A DNA stretch of 64,000 nucleotides from Rhodospirillaceae bacterium. Lineage in GTDB: Bacteria; Pseudomonadota; Alphaproteobacteria; Bin65. Location of the stretch: positions 1 through 64,000 of the forward strand of contig WTGH01000021.1 of assembly GCA_011523655.1 (NCBI GenBank), written 5' to 3'. The notes beneath the pieces were generated by a model, which had not been told where the DNA came from, did not search any database, and saw nothing but the letters and a program-made list of their open reading frames with translations. Within the stretch, counting starts at the first letter, position 1; each line of letters begins with the position of its first letter. Shown in pieces: positions 16,931 to 25,474 of the stretch. The translations under genes and the position numbers were made by a program.

Positions 16931-17424
16931 GGCCCGTCCTCCGCCCCGTCCTTCGTGTGGCCCTCGACCCGGCAGACGCGCCCGTCCATCGCGCCGCCCA
17001 GGACATCCCGGGCGCCGTCATGGGTCAGCGCGTGGACCCGGATCTCGTGGTCCCAGGTCTGCATGGAGACGGTGCCGGGCGTCAGTGTGATCGAGTTGGC
17101 GTAGGTCACCACCCCGACGCTGGTATCCTGGTTCGCCGGCGTGCGGAAGACGCAGGGGTCGATCCGGTTGCCGGGCAGGACGCAGCGCGTTGCAACGTCG
17201 AAATTGGCTTTCAGGATCTGCCCGAGCAGCCACAGCCAGTAGAAGGGCAGCTTCGGCTTGAGGTACCAGGAGAGATTCTCGTGATCGACGATATCCTTCC
17301 GCCGGGCGATGTAGACCGCCGCCGCGCAGGAGACGACGCCGAAGCCGACGATCAGCGGCTCGTAATGGCCGGACATCAGCAGCCAGAAGGCGAACAGGGC
17401 AAGATACAGGCCAACCAGCCGCAC
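16927..17424 (-). CDS. mnhE: Na+/H+ antiporter subunit E (MnhE)
   Basis: This is the first gene of the ten-gene antiporter operon. The 165-residue product matches MnhE: two N-terminal helices, then a soluble domain with YWLWLLGQILKANFDVA and the conserved TYANSITLTPGTVS motif. A GTG start at 17424 was chosen because it follows AGAGGAG at 9 bp and fits the family N terminus (VRLVGLYLALFAFWLL). The open frame runs further upstream to 17493 without similarity. The subunit is part of the Mrp membrane complex. Confidence 0.88.
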   Translation of the reverse strand: MRLVGLYLALFAFWLLMSGHYEPLIVGFGVVSCAAAVYIARRKDIVDHENLSWYLKPKLPFYWLWLLGQILKANFDVATRCVLPGNRIDPCVFRTPANQDTSVGVVTYANSITLTPGTVSMQTWDHEIRVHALTHDGARDVLGGAMDGRVCRVEGHTKDGAEDGP

Positions 17425-17564
17425 GGAAGTCCGCTCCTCTCCACAGCGTGTTCGGGTGCCGCGAACCCTAGTGAGCGCACTCAATCGTGACAAGGCTGCC
17501 GGCGCGTCGGCAGTGTCTCAGAACCGGGCAATCCGACGCGCCGCCGTTTCCGCCGGTCCAAATT

Positions 17565-17591
17565 TGTAGAGGAAGGTTTGACCCCCCTACA
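17565..17591. repeat. Palindromic intergenic repeat, family B, degenerate copy
   Basis: The imperfect inverted repeat TGTAGAGGAAGGTTT...CCCCCTACA lies downstream of thiY. It resembles the better-preserved copies near 40001, 47451, 56159 and 63824. Confidence 0.6.
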
Positions 17592-17614
17592 GTCCTTCGG
17601 CCATTCCCGGACCA

Positions 17615-18583
17615 TCACTTCAATTCCCGCGCATAGTCCGCAACCGGCAGGATTTTCGCGATGATGCCCTGGCTTTTCAGGAAGGCGGCAAAATTGGCAT
17701 AGCGCGCGCGATCCAGGGCCGCCGGCCGCAGCGCGAAGCGGGGCAGGGTATCCCGCCAGGCCCGGCGGAAGAGTTCGCTGTCCAGCTCCTTCTCGCGGCC
17801 CTTGATGAACAACGCCCAGCTGCGCTGCGGATAGTTGACCAGATATTGAACGCCGCGTTCGACCGCCCCGATGAAGCGGCGCATTTTCGGATCGGCCACC
17901 CGGTCCCTGTGGGCGACGTAGATCAGTTCGTCGTAGGGCGGCACGCCCTCCTCCTCGACGAAGAAGGCGGTGCCCGGCCGCTTCTCGATGTCCATCTGGT
18001 TGAGTTCGAAATTGCGGTAGGCGCCGATCACCGCGCTCACCTTGCCGGCCATCAGGCTCGAAGACAGGTCGAAATTCACGTTGACCAGCGTGATGTCTTC
18101 TATGGTCAAGCCGTGCTTGCCGAGCATGGCCTTCAGCAGCGCCGTTTCGAAGCCGCCGACCGAATAGCCGACCTTGCGGCCCTTGAGGTCGGCGATCCGC
18201 TTGACCGGGCCGTCGCGCAGCACGACAAGCGAGTTGAGCGGCGTGGCGACCAGGGTGCCGATGCGGACCAGCGGCAGGCCCTTGGTGGTCTGGATGTGGA
18301 GTTGCGGCTGGTAGGAAATGGCGACGTCGCCGCGCCCGGCCGCGACCAGCCGGGGCGGATCGTTCGGATCGGACGGCGCGATCAGTTCGACGTCGAGCCC
18401 GGCCTCCCGGAAATAGCCGCGTTCCTGCGCGACGAACAACGGCCCGTGGTCCGGGTTCACGAACCAGTCGAGCAGGACCGTGAATTTGTCGGCGGCGGCC
18501 GCGGGGGCCGCGCTGGCGAGGGCGGCGGCGAAGGCGGCCAGGCAGGCGGCGCGAAACGGGCGGATCGGGGATCGAAGCAGCAT
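17615..18583 (-). CDS. thiY: Thiamine-precursor type ABC transporter substrate-binding protein (ThiY/NMT1-like)
   Basis: This 322-residue precursor has a signal peptide (about residues 1-31, ending APAAAA) and an NMT1/THI5-like periplasmic fold. It starts with FTVLLDWFVNPDHGPLFVAQERGYF and has the GRGDVAISYQPQ and GRKVGYSVGGFE segments. Members of this family bind formylaminopyrimidine or hydroxymethylpyrimidine for thiamine synthesis. That assignment is supported here by the TPP riboswitch at the head of the operon. The gene starts 16 bp after thiX on the same strand. No ThiZ ATPase gene follows; the next gene on this strand is mnhE. Confidence 0.88.
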   Translation of the reverse strand: MLLRSPIRPFRAACLAAFAAALASAAPAAAADKFTVLLDWFVNPDHGPLFVAQERGYFREAGLDVELIAPSDPNDPPRLVAAGRGDVAISYQPQLHIQTTKGLPLVRIGTLVATPLNSLVVLRDGPVKRIADLKGRKVGYSVGGFETALLKAMLGKHGLTIEDITLVNVNFDLSSSLMAGKVSAVIGAYRNFELNQMDIEKRPGTAFFVEEEGVPPYDELIYVAHRDRVADPKMRRFIGAVERGVQYLVNYPQRSWALFIKGREKELDSELFRRAWRDTLPRFALRPAALDRARYANFAAFLKSQGIIAKILPVADYARELK

Positions 18584-18599
18584 CTTTACATCTCCACAA

Positions 18600-19478
18600 T
18601 CAGGCAGCCTCAGCGCGCCAAGGCACGGCGAGGCGCAGCAGCCGGTCGACGGCGAAATAGAGGCCGACGGCGATGACCGCGATGACGACCAGCGCGGCGA
18701 ACATGCGCGGCTCCTCGGCCTGGGCCTTGGACTGGTTCATCACATGGGCGAGCCCGGCGCTGGCGCCGATCCATTCGCCGACGATGGCGCCGATCGGCGC
18801 GGTCGCCGCGGCGATGCGGATGCCCGACGCGAGCGAGGGCAGGGCGGCGGGCAGGCGGACCAGCCGCAGCACGTCGCCGCGCGACGCGCCCATCGAGCGC
18901 GCCAGGTCGATCCATTGCCGGTCGGCCCGGCGCAACCCGTCGAAGAAGGCGGCGGTGACCGGGAAATAGATGATCAGTGTCGCCATCACGACCTTGGGCC
19001 AGATGCCGAAGCCGAACCACAGCACCAGCACCGGCGCCAGCGCGTAGACCGGCACCGCCTGACTGGCGACCAGCACCGGCAGCATCCAGCGCCGCACCGG
19101 CGCGCTCGCCGCCATCAGAAGGGCCGTGGCGCAGCCGACGGTGAGCCCGAACAGCATGCCGAGCAGGATCTCGCTGATCGTCGTGAGTGCGTTCTCGGCA
19201 AGCAGGCCGGCGTCGCCGATCAGCGAAGCCAGCACGGCATCGGGCGGCGGCAGAATGAAGCGCGGCGCGCCGGTCAGCAGGATCGCGGCATACCAGAAGG
19301 CGACGACGCCGATCAGGATGACGCCGATTCGTATGGCCCGTTCGAGCGGGCCGGCCCCGTCCGGCGCGAAGGGGTCGTCCGGCGCGTAGCGATCATGCGA
19401 AAGGTCCGCCGGACGAGGCCCGGCAGCAACAAGGGCGCTACGGCTGGTATGGCGGCTGTTGTCCCGGCGCTCGGCCAT
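18600..19478 (-). CDS. thiX: Thiamine-precursor type ABC transporter permease (ThiX-like)
   Basis: This 292-residue inner-membrane permease of the BPD_transp_1 family has about six helices and the EAA loop (ARSMGASRGDVLRLVRLPAALP) that docks to the ATPase. Motifs SQAVPVYALAPVLVLWFGFGIWPK and GEWIGASAGLAH are typical of the SsuC/TauC/ThiX group. The first 45 residues are hydrophilic and variable. The start at 19478 lies three bases beyond the P1 stem of a TPP riboswitch. Translation is therefore probably shut down when thiamine pyrophosphate is abundant. Confidence 0.88.
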   Translation of the reverse strand: MAERRDNSRHTSRSALVAAGPRPADLSHDRYAPDDPFAPDGAGPLERAIRIGVILIGVVAFWYAAILLTGAPRFILPPPDAVLASLIGDAGLLAENALTTISEILLGMLFGLTVGCATALLMAASAPVRRWMLPVLVASQAVPVYALAPVLVLWFGFGIWPKVVMATLIIYFPVTAAFFDGLRRADRQWIDLARSMGASRGDVLRLVRLPAALPSLASGIRIAAATAPIGAIVGEWIGASAGLAHVMNQSKAQAEEPRMFAALVVIAVIAVGLYFAVDRLLRLAVPWRAEAA

Positions 19479-19480
19479 GT

Positions 19481-19605
19481 CACTGTTCCCTACGCCGGTG
19501 CGAACCGGATCAGGTTCCAGGGGTCGTTCACTGCGCCGTCCGACCCGCGGAAAAGGGGTAGGGACGGGCAGGGAACCTCTCAGCCGGGCTAGGGCTCCCC
19601 CAAGT
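19481..19605 (-). promoter_or_regulatory. TPP riboswitch (THI element)
   Basis: Read on the minus strand, the segment shows the THI-box signatures in order: GGGGGAGCCC, GGCTGAGAGG, CCTGGAACCTGATCCGG and CACCGGCGTAGGGAA. Outer P1 pairing is CACT (19605-19602) with AGTG (19484-19481). The ThiX start codon follows directly, and the only good Shine-Dalgarno, GGGAA at about 19490-19486, lies inside the conserved 3' aptamer strand. Ligand binding should therefore block ribosome access. P3 carries a long insertion. Confidence 0.95.
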
Positions 19606-19757
19606 GATGCGGACAGGAGTATGACAGGCGGCACGCGGACGCAAGGGCGCGTACGGATTCGATCCTGATGAAGACGCGGAACCGGACCGGGTGTAGGGGA
19701 GGCCAACGGTGCCTCCGGGCTGGAACGGCCGGTTGATCGCGCTATTTCCGGAGCATC

Positions 19758-20846
19758 ATGCCCGAACCCCGCTTCATCGGCAGCGAAATTTACCGGCATT
19801 CCCGCTACGGCGGTAAACACCCGCTGGCGATTCCTCGGGTGTCGCTCGCCGCCGACCTGTGCCGGGCGCTCGGCTGGCTGCCCGACGCGCAATATGTCGA
19901 CAGCCCGGTCGCCACGGTCGAACAGCTCACCCGGTTCCATGATTCGGATTATGTCGCCGCCGTCCGGCAATGCGAGCGCGACGGGACGGCGACCGAAGAC
20001 CAGCGCGCGCGCTTCAACCTCGGCGTCAACGGCAATCCGGTGTTCGGCGAGATCTTCCGGCGCCCGGCAACCGCGGCCGGCGCGACGCTGCACGCCATCG
20101 GCCTGCTGGAGAAGGGCGGCATCGTGTTCAGCCCGGCCGGCGGGACGCATCACGGCCTGAAGGACCGGGCGAGCGGCTTCTGCTTCTTCAACGATCCCGT
20201 CTTGGGCATCCTCGCCGCCCTCGACCGGGGCGCGACGCGGGTCGCTTATCTGGATATCGACGCCCATCATTGCGACGGCGTCGAGATTGCCCTCGGTGAC
20301 GATCCGCGCGTGATGATCCTGTCGGTCCACGAGGCCGGCCGCTGGCCGCGCACCGGCAATGCGAGCGATTCGCCGCGGCACATCCACAACTATCCTGTCG
20401 CTACAGGTTTCGGGGACAAAGGCTTCGAATCGCTGATGAATTCGGAGATCCTGCCGGCCGTCCGCGCCTTCGGTCCGCAGCTCTTGGTGCTACAATGCGG
20501 CGCCGACGCCCTGGCCGACGACCCGATGAGCGGGCTGGCGCTCAGCAACGCCAGCCACGCCCGGGCGGCCGCGGCGGCGATGGCGCTCGCCCCGCGCCTG
20601 CTGGTGACGGGCGGCGGCGGCTACAATCCTTGGGCGACGGCGCGCTGCTGGACCCGGGTGTGGGGCGTGTTGAACGGCCTCGAAGCGGCGAGCCCGATCG
20701 GTGCCGAAGCCCAAGCCGTGTTGCGCGCGGTAACCTGGAGTCACTCCCGCGGGCGCAACCCGCAGGAGCGCTGGTTCGCGTCGGTTGCTGACGAGCCCCT
20801 CGATACGGCCCCTGCGGGGCCTACCCGGGATGAGGAGAAATTGTGA
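19758..20846 (+). CDS. Histone deacetylase family protein (AcuC-like)
   Basis: This 362-residue cytoplasmic zinc-dependent deacylase is of the arginase/HDAC fold. It has the tandem active-site histidines in GGTHHG (131-132), the zinc-binding motif YLDIDAHHCDG (D168, H170) and the C-terminal GGGGYNPWATARCW. Bacterial relatives include AcuC, which deacetylates acetyl-CoA synthetase, and acetylpolyamine amidohydrolases; the substrate here is unknown. It stands alone between the thiamine operon and a methyltransferase. The last 15 or so residues (EPLDTAPAGPTRDEEKL) are encoded by an intergenic palindromic repeat, so the ancestral stop was probably upstream. Confidence 0.88.
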   Translation: MPEPRFIGSEIYRHSRYGGKHPLAIPRVSLAADLCRALGWLPDAQYVDSPVATVEQLTRFHDSDYVAAVRQCERDGTATEDQRARFNLGVNGNPVFGEIFRRPATAAGATLHAIGLLEKGGIVFSPAGGTHHGLKDRASGFCFFNDPVLGILAALDRGATRVAYLDIDAHHCDGVEIALGDDPRVMILSVHEAGRWPRTGNASDSPRHIHNYPVATGFGDKGFESLMNSEILPAVRAFGPQLLVLQCGADALADDPMSGLALSNASHARAAAAAMALAPRLLVTGGGGYNPWATARCWTRVWGVLNGLEAASPIGAEAQAVLRAVTWSHSRGRNPQERWFASVADEPLDTAPAGPTRDEEKL

Positions 20847-20913
20847 ATCGTAACCATCCCGTCACCACCTTACCCTCGTCCTGAGTAGCCGCCGAAGGCG
20901 GCGTATCGAAGGG
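20797..20913. repeat. Composite paired palindromic repeat, family A, copy 1
   Basis: Two palindromic units stand in opposite orientation. The first (20797-20835) reads CCTCGATACGG...CTACCCGGGATGAGG and the second (20872-20913) reads ACCCTCGTCCTGAGTAG...GTATCGAAGGG. The same order and spacing recur at 50038-50153 and 51440-51559. The left unit codes for the deacetylase C terminus, and the right unit reaches the 3' end of the convergent methyltransferase gene. Confidence 0.85.
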
Positions 20914-20916
20914 CGG

Positions 20917-21585
20917 TCAGCGCAGCCTTCTGGCCATCAGCAGGCCGTCGCCGATCGGCACCATCGCGACCTCGAAATCGTCGCGCTCGAAGGCCATGCG
21001 GGTCGCCTCGCGGATCGCGGCCGTCGATTTGCGGGTATCGTCCGGATCGGCGACCCGGCCGCCCCAGAATGTATTGTCGATCAGTACCAGCCCGTTGGCC
21101 CGGACGAGTTGCGCACACAAGGAGAAGTAAATTGGATAATCCTCCTTGTCGGCGTCGATGAAGGCCATGTCGAAGCTGCCGGGGCCGGGATCGGCGAGCA
21201 GCTCTTCGAGGGTGTCCGCCGCCGGGCCGATACGCAGGTCGATACGGTCTTCCATGCCCGACTCGCGCCAGTGCCGGCGCCCCGCCTTCTCGACGAACTC
21301 GTCGGTGATGTCGCAGGCGACGACCCGGCCGTCCGCCGGCAGCGCGAGCGCCATGCGCAGGGTGCAATAGCCGGTGAAAGTGCCGATTTCGAGAAACCGC
21401 TTCGCGCCGATCGCGCCGGCGAGCAGGGCCATGAACTGGGCCTGTTCAGGCGAACTCTGCCAGCCGTCCTGGGAAAGCCTGTGGGTGTCTTCGCGCAATG
21501 CCCGCACCGGGGCGGGCTCGTTGACGCCCCAGCGCAGCATGTAGGCATGGAGCGCGTCGCTCAGTTGGTCGGTGCGACGGGACAT
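20917..21585 (-). CDS. SAM-dependent O-methyltransferase (caffeoyl-CoA OMT-like)
   Basis: This 222-residue class I methyltransferase of the Methyltransf_3 family has the SAM motif FLEIGTFTGYCTLRMALALP (about residues 65-84), the acidic ribose-binding segment VVACDITDEFV, and the metal- and catechol-binding region MAFIDADKEDYPIYF and IDNTFWGGRV. Relatives methylate small catechols or similar hydroxylated substrates in the cytoplasm. The real substrate is not evident from neighbours. The start at 21585 fits the family N terminus (MSRRTDQLSDALHAYML). Confidence 0.87.
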   Translation of the reverse strand: MSRRTDQLSDALHAYMLRWGVNEPAPVRALREDTHRLSQDGWQSSPEQAQFMALLAGAIGAKRFLEIGTFTGYCTLRMALALPADGRVVACDITDEFVEKAGRRHWRESGMEDRIDLRIGPAADTLEELLADPGPGSFDMAFIDADKEDYPIYFSLCAQLVRANGLVLIDNTFWGGRVADPDDTRKSTAAIREATRMAFERDDFEVAMVPIGDGLLMARRLR

Positions 21586-21735
21586 GGGCGGAGTCCTGGA
21601 CGTTGACTGCCATGGGGAGGGACGCCGGGTCCGGCGCGGACGGGCGTCTTGATAACACAGGTTCGGCGATACCACATCTCCCCTGCGACAGACGCTTGCC
21701 GCGGGCCCCCGCATCGGCTATCGGCAGGCACTGAC

Positions 21736-21812
21736 CGGGGCGTAGCTCAGCCAGGTAGAGCACCTGCTTTGGGAGCAGGAAGCCGGCGGTTCGAATCCGT
21801 CCGCCCCGACCA
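21736..21812 (+). tRNA. tRNA-Pro (anticodon TGG)
   Basis: This 77-nt tRNA has acceptor stem CGGGGCG/CGCCCCG, D arm TAGCTCAGCCAGGTAGAGC, anticodon loop TTTGGGA giving anticodon TGG (proline), T arm GGTTCGAATCC and an encoded CCA. It stands alone 31 bp before the NDUFS4-like gene. Confidence 0.97.
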
Positions 21813-21843
21813 GTCAGGAGCTTTGGGAATCCGGAATCGAACC

Positions 21844-22140
21844 ATGCGCGCGCGCATCTACCGCCCGGCCAAGACCGCCATGCAGTCCGGCCGCGGCAAC
21901 GCCAAGGGCTGGATCGTCGAATACGAGCCGCAGGCGGCCATGAAGCAGGACCCGGTGACCGGCTGGACGACGTCGTCGGATACCGGCCAGCAGGTGAAGA
22001 TGGGTTTCGCCACCCGCGACGAAGCGATTGCCTTCTGCGAGCGCAAGGGCATCGACTACCAGGTCCGCGAGCCGCGGGAGCGGGCGGTGAGGCCGAAAAG
22101 CTACGCCGAGAACTTCCGCACCGACCGCCCGATCGGCTGA
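21844..22140 (+). CDS. NADH dehydrogenase accessory subunit, NDUFS4-like (ETC complex I subunit region)
   Basis: This 98-residue protein matches the alphaproteobacterial homologue of the 18-kDa complex I subunit NDUFS4. It starts [28 protein letters not shown] and contains [35 protein letters not shown], the conserved core. The protein binds the peripheral arm of complex I at the cytoplasmic side. The start at 21844 follows tRNA-Pro by 31 bp. No other nuo genes are present. Its position next to a tRNA and upstream of lipA is seen in other alphaproteobacteria. Confidence 0.88.
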   Translation: MRARIYRPAKTAMQSGRGNAKGWIVEYEPQAAMKQDPVTGWTTSSDTGQQVKMGFATRDEAIAFCERKGIDYQVREPRERAVRPKSYAENFRTDRPIG

Positions 22141-22226
22141 CCGGCGTTTTCCCGCGGTCCCGACCGACCGGCTTCCGCGCGCAATCGCGCCTTGAACGGC
22201 GGCGGGCGAGGGGGCATCTCCGGGGC

Positions 22227-23213
22227 ATGGCGATTTCCGAATCCGCTGACCTGCCCGCCGGCGGCCGGGCCAAGCTCCGGCATCCCGAAAAAGCGCACCG
22301 GCCGGACAGCCCGATCCGGCGCAAGCCCGACTGGATTCGCGTCAAGGCCCCGGCAGGCGAGGCCTTCAACGCCACCCGGAAGCTGGTCCGGGAACACAAT
22401 CTCGCGACGGTGTGCGAAGAAGCCGCCTGCCCCAATATCGGCGAGTGCTGGGCGAAGAAGCACGCCACCTTCATGATCCTGGGCAGCGTCTGCACCCGGG
22501 CCTGCGCCTTCTGCAACGTCGAGACCGGCCTGCCGGATCTGCTGGACCCGCACGAGCCCGAGAATGTCGGCCTGGCGACGGCACGGCTCGGCCTCGAGCA
22601 TATCGTGGTCACCTCGGTCGACCGGGACGACCTGCCGGACGGCGGCGCCGGCCATTTCGTCGAGACGGTCGCCGCGATCCGCCGCCACGCGCCGCAGACC
22701 ACGGTCGAAATTCTGACGCCGGATTTCCTGCACAAGCCGGGCGCGGTCGAACGGGTTGCTCGGGCCCGGCCGGACGTGTTCAACCACAATCTGGAGACCG
22801 TGCCGCGGCTCTATCCGGCGATCCGGCCCGGCGCGCGCTATTTCGTATCCCTGCGCCTGTTGCAGGAGGTCAAGGAAACCGACCTGTCGATCTTCACCAA
22901 GTCTGGCCTGATGGTCGGGCTGGGCGAGACGAAGGAAGAGGTCTACCAGGTCATGGACGACCTGCGTTCGGCCAACGTCGACTTCCTCACCATCGGCCAG
23001 TATCTGCAACCGACGCGCAAGCACGCGCCCGTCGACCGCTTCGTCCATCCCGACGAGTTCCGGGCCTACGAAAAAATGGCCTGGGGCAAGGGGTTCCTGA
23101 TGGTCTCGGCCTCGCCGCTCACCCGCAGTTCCTATCACGCCGGCGACGATTTCGCCCGGCTGAAGGCGGCGCGCGCCGCGGCCGGAACGGCAGACGGGCA
23201 GGGCCGTGCCTAA
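22227..23213 (+). CDS. lipA: Lipoyl synthase
   Basis: This 328-residue radical SAM enzyme inserts two sulfurs into octanoyl groups on lipoyl domains. Both iron-sulfur sites are visible: [12 protein letters not shown] for the auxiliary cluster and CTRACAFC for the radical SAM cluster. Further motifs are [28 protein letters not shown] and the C-terminal [10 protein letters not shown] with the serine ligand of the auxiliary cluster. The start at 22227 agrees with the family length. The stop overlaps the GTG start of the coq10-like gene, a conserved arrangement in this class. Confidence 0.96.
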   Translation: MAISESADLPAGGRAKLRHPEKAHRPDSPIRRKPDWIRVKAPAGEAFNATRKLVREHNLATVCEEAACPNIGECWAKKHATFMILGSVCTRACAFCNVETGLPDLLDPHEPENVGLATARLGLEHIVVTSVDRDDLPDGGAGHFVETVAAIRRHAPQTTVEILTPDFLHKPGAVERVARARPDVFNHNLETVPRLYPAIRPGARYFVSLRLLQEVKETDLSIFTKSGLMVGLGETKEEVYQVMDDLRSANVDFLTIGQYLQPTRKHAPVDRFVHPDEFRAYEKMAWGKGFLMVSASPLTRSSYHAGDDFARLKAARAAAGTADGQGRA

Positions 23214-23688
23214 ACACCGGCAGGTCGCGGTCTTGCCCTACGCGCCCGACCAGATGTTCGATCTGGTCGCCGACGTGAAACGCTATCCGGAATTCCTGCC
23301 CTGGGTGATGGGCGCGCGCATCCGCCGCCGGTCGGAAACCCTGATCGTCGCGGACCTGCTGGTCGGCTTCCGCATGATCCGCGAGCGCTACACGTCGCGG
23401 GTCAGCCTCGACCGGCCGGGCCGCATCGACGTGACCTACACCGAGGGCCCTTTCCGCTATCTGGAGAACCACTGGGTCTTCAAGGCCCATCCGGACGGCT
23501 GCGAGATCGAGTTCTTTCTCGATTTCGAGTTCAGGTCCCGCCTGCTGCAACGGCTGATCGGCGCCCTGTTCCACGAAGCCGTGCGCAAGATGGTCGCCGC
23601 CTTCGAAGGCCGGGCGCGGAAGCTGTACGGCGATCCGGCGGCGGTCGCGAAGGCTGTCCCCGTCGCGCCGCGCGAGACTCCGGCCTAA
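23206..23688 (+). CDS. Coenzyme Q-binding protein COQ10-like (RatA family)
   Basis: This 160-residue START/polyketide-cyclase-like protein begins with a GTG codon that overlaps the lipA stop. The family pattern is clear: [21 protein letters not shown] near the N terminus, then [15 protein letters not shown] and the final helix [21 protein letters not shown]. Homologues bind ubiquinone and support respiration; in enterobacteria a relative (RatA) was described as a ribosome-binding toxin, but no antitoxin partner is seen here. The lipA linkage favours the COQ10 role. Confidence 0.88.
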   Translation: MPKHRQVAVLPYAPDQMFDLVADVKRYPEFLPWVMGARIRRRSETLIVADLLVGFRMIRERYTSRVSLDRPGRIDVTYTEGPFRYLENHWVFKAHPDGCEIEFFLDFEFRSRLLQRLIGALFHEAVRKMVAAFEGRARKLYGDPAAVAKAVPVAPRETPA

Positions 23689-24434
23689 CCGAGTCCGCTG
23701 CGGTCGGGGGCGAGCGCGACCGCGCCGTAAACGAGGACCAGCTGCGCCGTATTGAAGGTCTGGTGCAGCAGGATGCAGGGCAGGATCGAGCGCGATCTTT
23801 CGTAAAGCCACGCCAGCAGGCAGCCCATGGCGAAGGCGACGATCATGACCTCGATGCGTAGATGCACGACCGCGAAGGCCAGTGCGCTGATCGGAATCGC
23901 GCTTACCGCCGTCAGCCGGTTGCGCAGCCAGGAATAGACCAGGCCACGGAAGAACAACTCTTCGAACATCGGCACGAGAATGCCGCCGTAGAGAACGATC
24001 GTAGCGGCTGCGATCCAGGAAAATCCGGCCGGCGCAAAAAAATCCGCTCCCGGCGAATCGAGATCGAACGTCCGGCGCAGGAACAGGCCGAAGGCGAAGG
24101 CGAGCGGCGTCGCCGCCAGCCCCAGCAGCACGGCTTTCCGTTTCCAGCGGTCGTCGGCGGGCCGCACGCCGATATCCGTCCAGGAATAGCCCGGATTGCG
24201 CAGCAGGAGCGCTGAAATGGCGGCGCCGAACGCGGCCAGATTCGCCGCCAGGTAGCCGATCAGGACGAGCTGCTTGCCGGAGGCGGTGACCGTTTCGGAC
24301 CGGAGCAGGGGCACGAACTGGATCGCGAAGGCGTAGACCAGGATGGCGACGCCGGTGGCGACCAGCATATCGCGGCCGGCGATCGGCTTCGGCGCCCCGG
24401 TCGGTTTCGGGGCTGCGGCCGGGTTCGCGCTCAT
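23685..24434 (-). CDS. CPBP family intramembrane metalloprotease
   Basis: This 249-residue membrane protein has about seven hydrophobic helices and the CAAX-protease/bacteriocin-processing signature: EELFFRG (catalytic glutamates and arginine), a histidine in FAVVHLRIE and HQTFNTAQL near the C terminus. Such proteins process or protect envelope proteins; the substrate here is unknown. It converges on the coq10-like gene with a 4-bp overlap of stops. It overlaps the downstream end of cinA on the same strand, so it may be co-transcribed with the ispDF-pgpA-cinA genes. Confidence 0.9.
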   Translation of the reverse strand: MSANPAAAPKPTGAPKPIAGRDMLVATGVAILVYAFAIQFVPLLRSETVTASGKQLVLIGYLAANLAAFGAAISALLLRNPGYSWTDIGVRPADDRWKRKAVLLGLAATPLAFAFGLFLRRTFDLDSPGADFFAPAGFSWIAAATIVLYGGILVPMFEELFFRGLVYSWLRNRLTAVSAIPISALAFAVVHLRIEVMIVAFAMGCLLAWLYERSRSILPCILLHQTFNTAQLVLVYGAVALAPDRSGLG

Positions 24435-24973
24435 CGGTCCCGCCGGCCGGCCGGGTCGCCGGCCTCCCTTTCGACCGCCGCTTCGACGGCCTGGGCGAGC
24501 AGGGCGAGGGCGTAGTTCGTCGCCGCTGCCCGGACGGCCGCGCGGTCGCCGGAAAAGACCTGCCGGCGGGCGCCGTTTGCGCCGTCCCGCACCGTCCAGC
24601 CGAAATGGACGAGGCCGACCGGCTTGCCGGCGGTGCCGCCGCCCGGCCCGGCGATGCCGGTGACCGAAACGGCGACGTCCGCCCGGGACCGGTGGAGCGC
24701 GCCCGCCGCCATGGCCCGGGCGACCGGTTCGCTCACCGCGCCGGGACCGCCCGGCCCGGTCAGCGCCGGATCGACGCCCAGCAGTTCGGTCTTGGCCTCG
24801 TTGGAATAGGTGACGAAACCCCGCTCGAAAACGTCGGACGAGCCGGCGATATCGGTCAGGGCGGCCGCGACCATGCCGCCGGTGCAGGATTCGGCCGTGG
24901 CGAGGGTCAGCCCGGCCGCCCGCGCCGCCTGCAACAGCCGTGCCGGATCGACCGGCCTTGCTTCCGGGTTCAC
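24431..24973 (-). CDS. Nicotinamide-nucleotide amidohydrolase (CinA C-terminal domain)
   Basis: This 180-residue protein corresponds to the C-terminal PncC domain of CinA and lacks the N-terminal MoaB-like half, as is normal in alphaproteobacteria. Motifs are [21 protein letters not shown] and [24 protein letters not shown]. PncC deamidates NMN to NaMN in pyridine nucleotide salvage. A GTG start at 24973 overlaps the pgpA stop as GTGA, so translation is coupled. The 3' end overlaps the CPBP protease gene by 4 bp. Confidence 0.9.
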   Translation of the reverse strand: MNPEARPVDPARLLQAARAAGLTLATAESCTGGMVAAALTDIAGSSDVFERGFVTYSNEAKTELLGVDPALTGPGGPGAVSEPVARAMAAGALHRSRADVAVSVTGIAGPGGGTAGKPVGLVHFGWTVRDGANGARRQVFSGDRAAVRAAATNYALALLAQAVEAAVEREAGDPAGRRDR

Positions 24974-25473
24974 AGGGCCGGCTCCAGCCGGATGGCCAGC
25001 CAGGTCAGCGCCCCGGCGTAGAGGCCCGCGACGATATCGTCCGCCATGACGCCCCAGCCGCCGCCGATTTGCCGGTCGGCCCAGCCGACCGGCCAGGGCT
25101 TGGCGATGTCGAACAGCCGGAACAGGCCGAACGCCAGCGCAAAGTGCCACCAGGCGCTCCCCGGAACCGTAATCGGGCCGGCCGGCAGCAGGGCGATCCA
25201 CTGGCCGGCGACCTCGTCGACGACGATGGCGGCATTGTCGTGCCCGCCGGTCTGCCGGTCGTAGGCCGCCGCCGCCCAGGCGCCGAGCGGCAGCAGCAGC
25301 AGGACGGCCAGGCCGAGCCAGAGCCAGCCCGAGGCGCCGCCGGCCCACAGGATCGCTGCGCCGAAGGGCAGGGCGGCCAGCGATCCGGCGGTCCCCGGCG
25401 CGACCGGCGACAGGCCGGCGCCGAACCAGACCGCCAGCCAGCCGGCGAAATCCACCGGTCGCTGCGCGGCCAC
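24970..25473 (-). CDS. pgpA: Phosphatidylglycerophosphatase A
   Basis: This 167-residue inner-membrane enzyme dephosphorylates phosphatidylglycerophosphate to phosphatidylglycerol. PgpA motifs visible are [41 protein letters not shown] and [17 protein letters not shown]. It begins with GTG at 25473, one base after the ispDF stop, and its own stop overlaps the start of cinA, giving a tightly coupled three-gene unit. Confidence 0.93.
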   Translation of the reverse strand: MAAQRPVDFAGWLAVWFGAGLSPVAPGTAGSLAALPFGAAILWAGGASGWLWLGLAVLLLLPLGAWAAAAYDRQTGGHDNAAIVVDEVAGQWIALLPAGPITVPGSAWWHFALAFGLFRLFDIAKPWPVGWADRQIGGGWGVMADDIVAGLYAGALTWLAIRLEPAL

Positions 25474-25474
25474 G

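Noticed and set aside
20797-20913. CRISPR-like array from repeated palindromes
   Set aside because: Units alternate in orientation, spacing is irregular, no regular spacers exist and no cas genes are present.
23206-23688. RatA-type toxin of a toxin-antitoxin pair
   Set aside because: No RatB-like partner is adjacent and the conserved link with lipA favours the COQ10 role.
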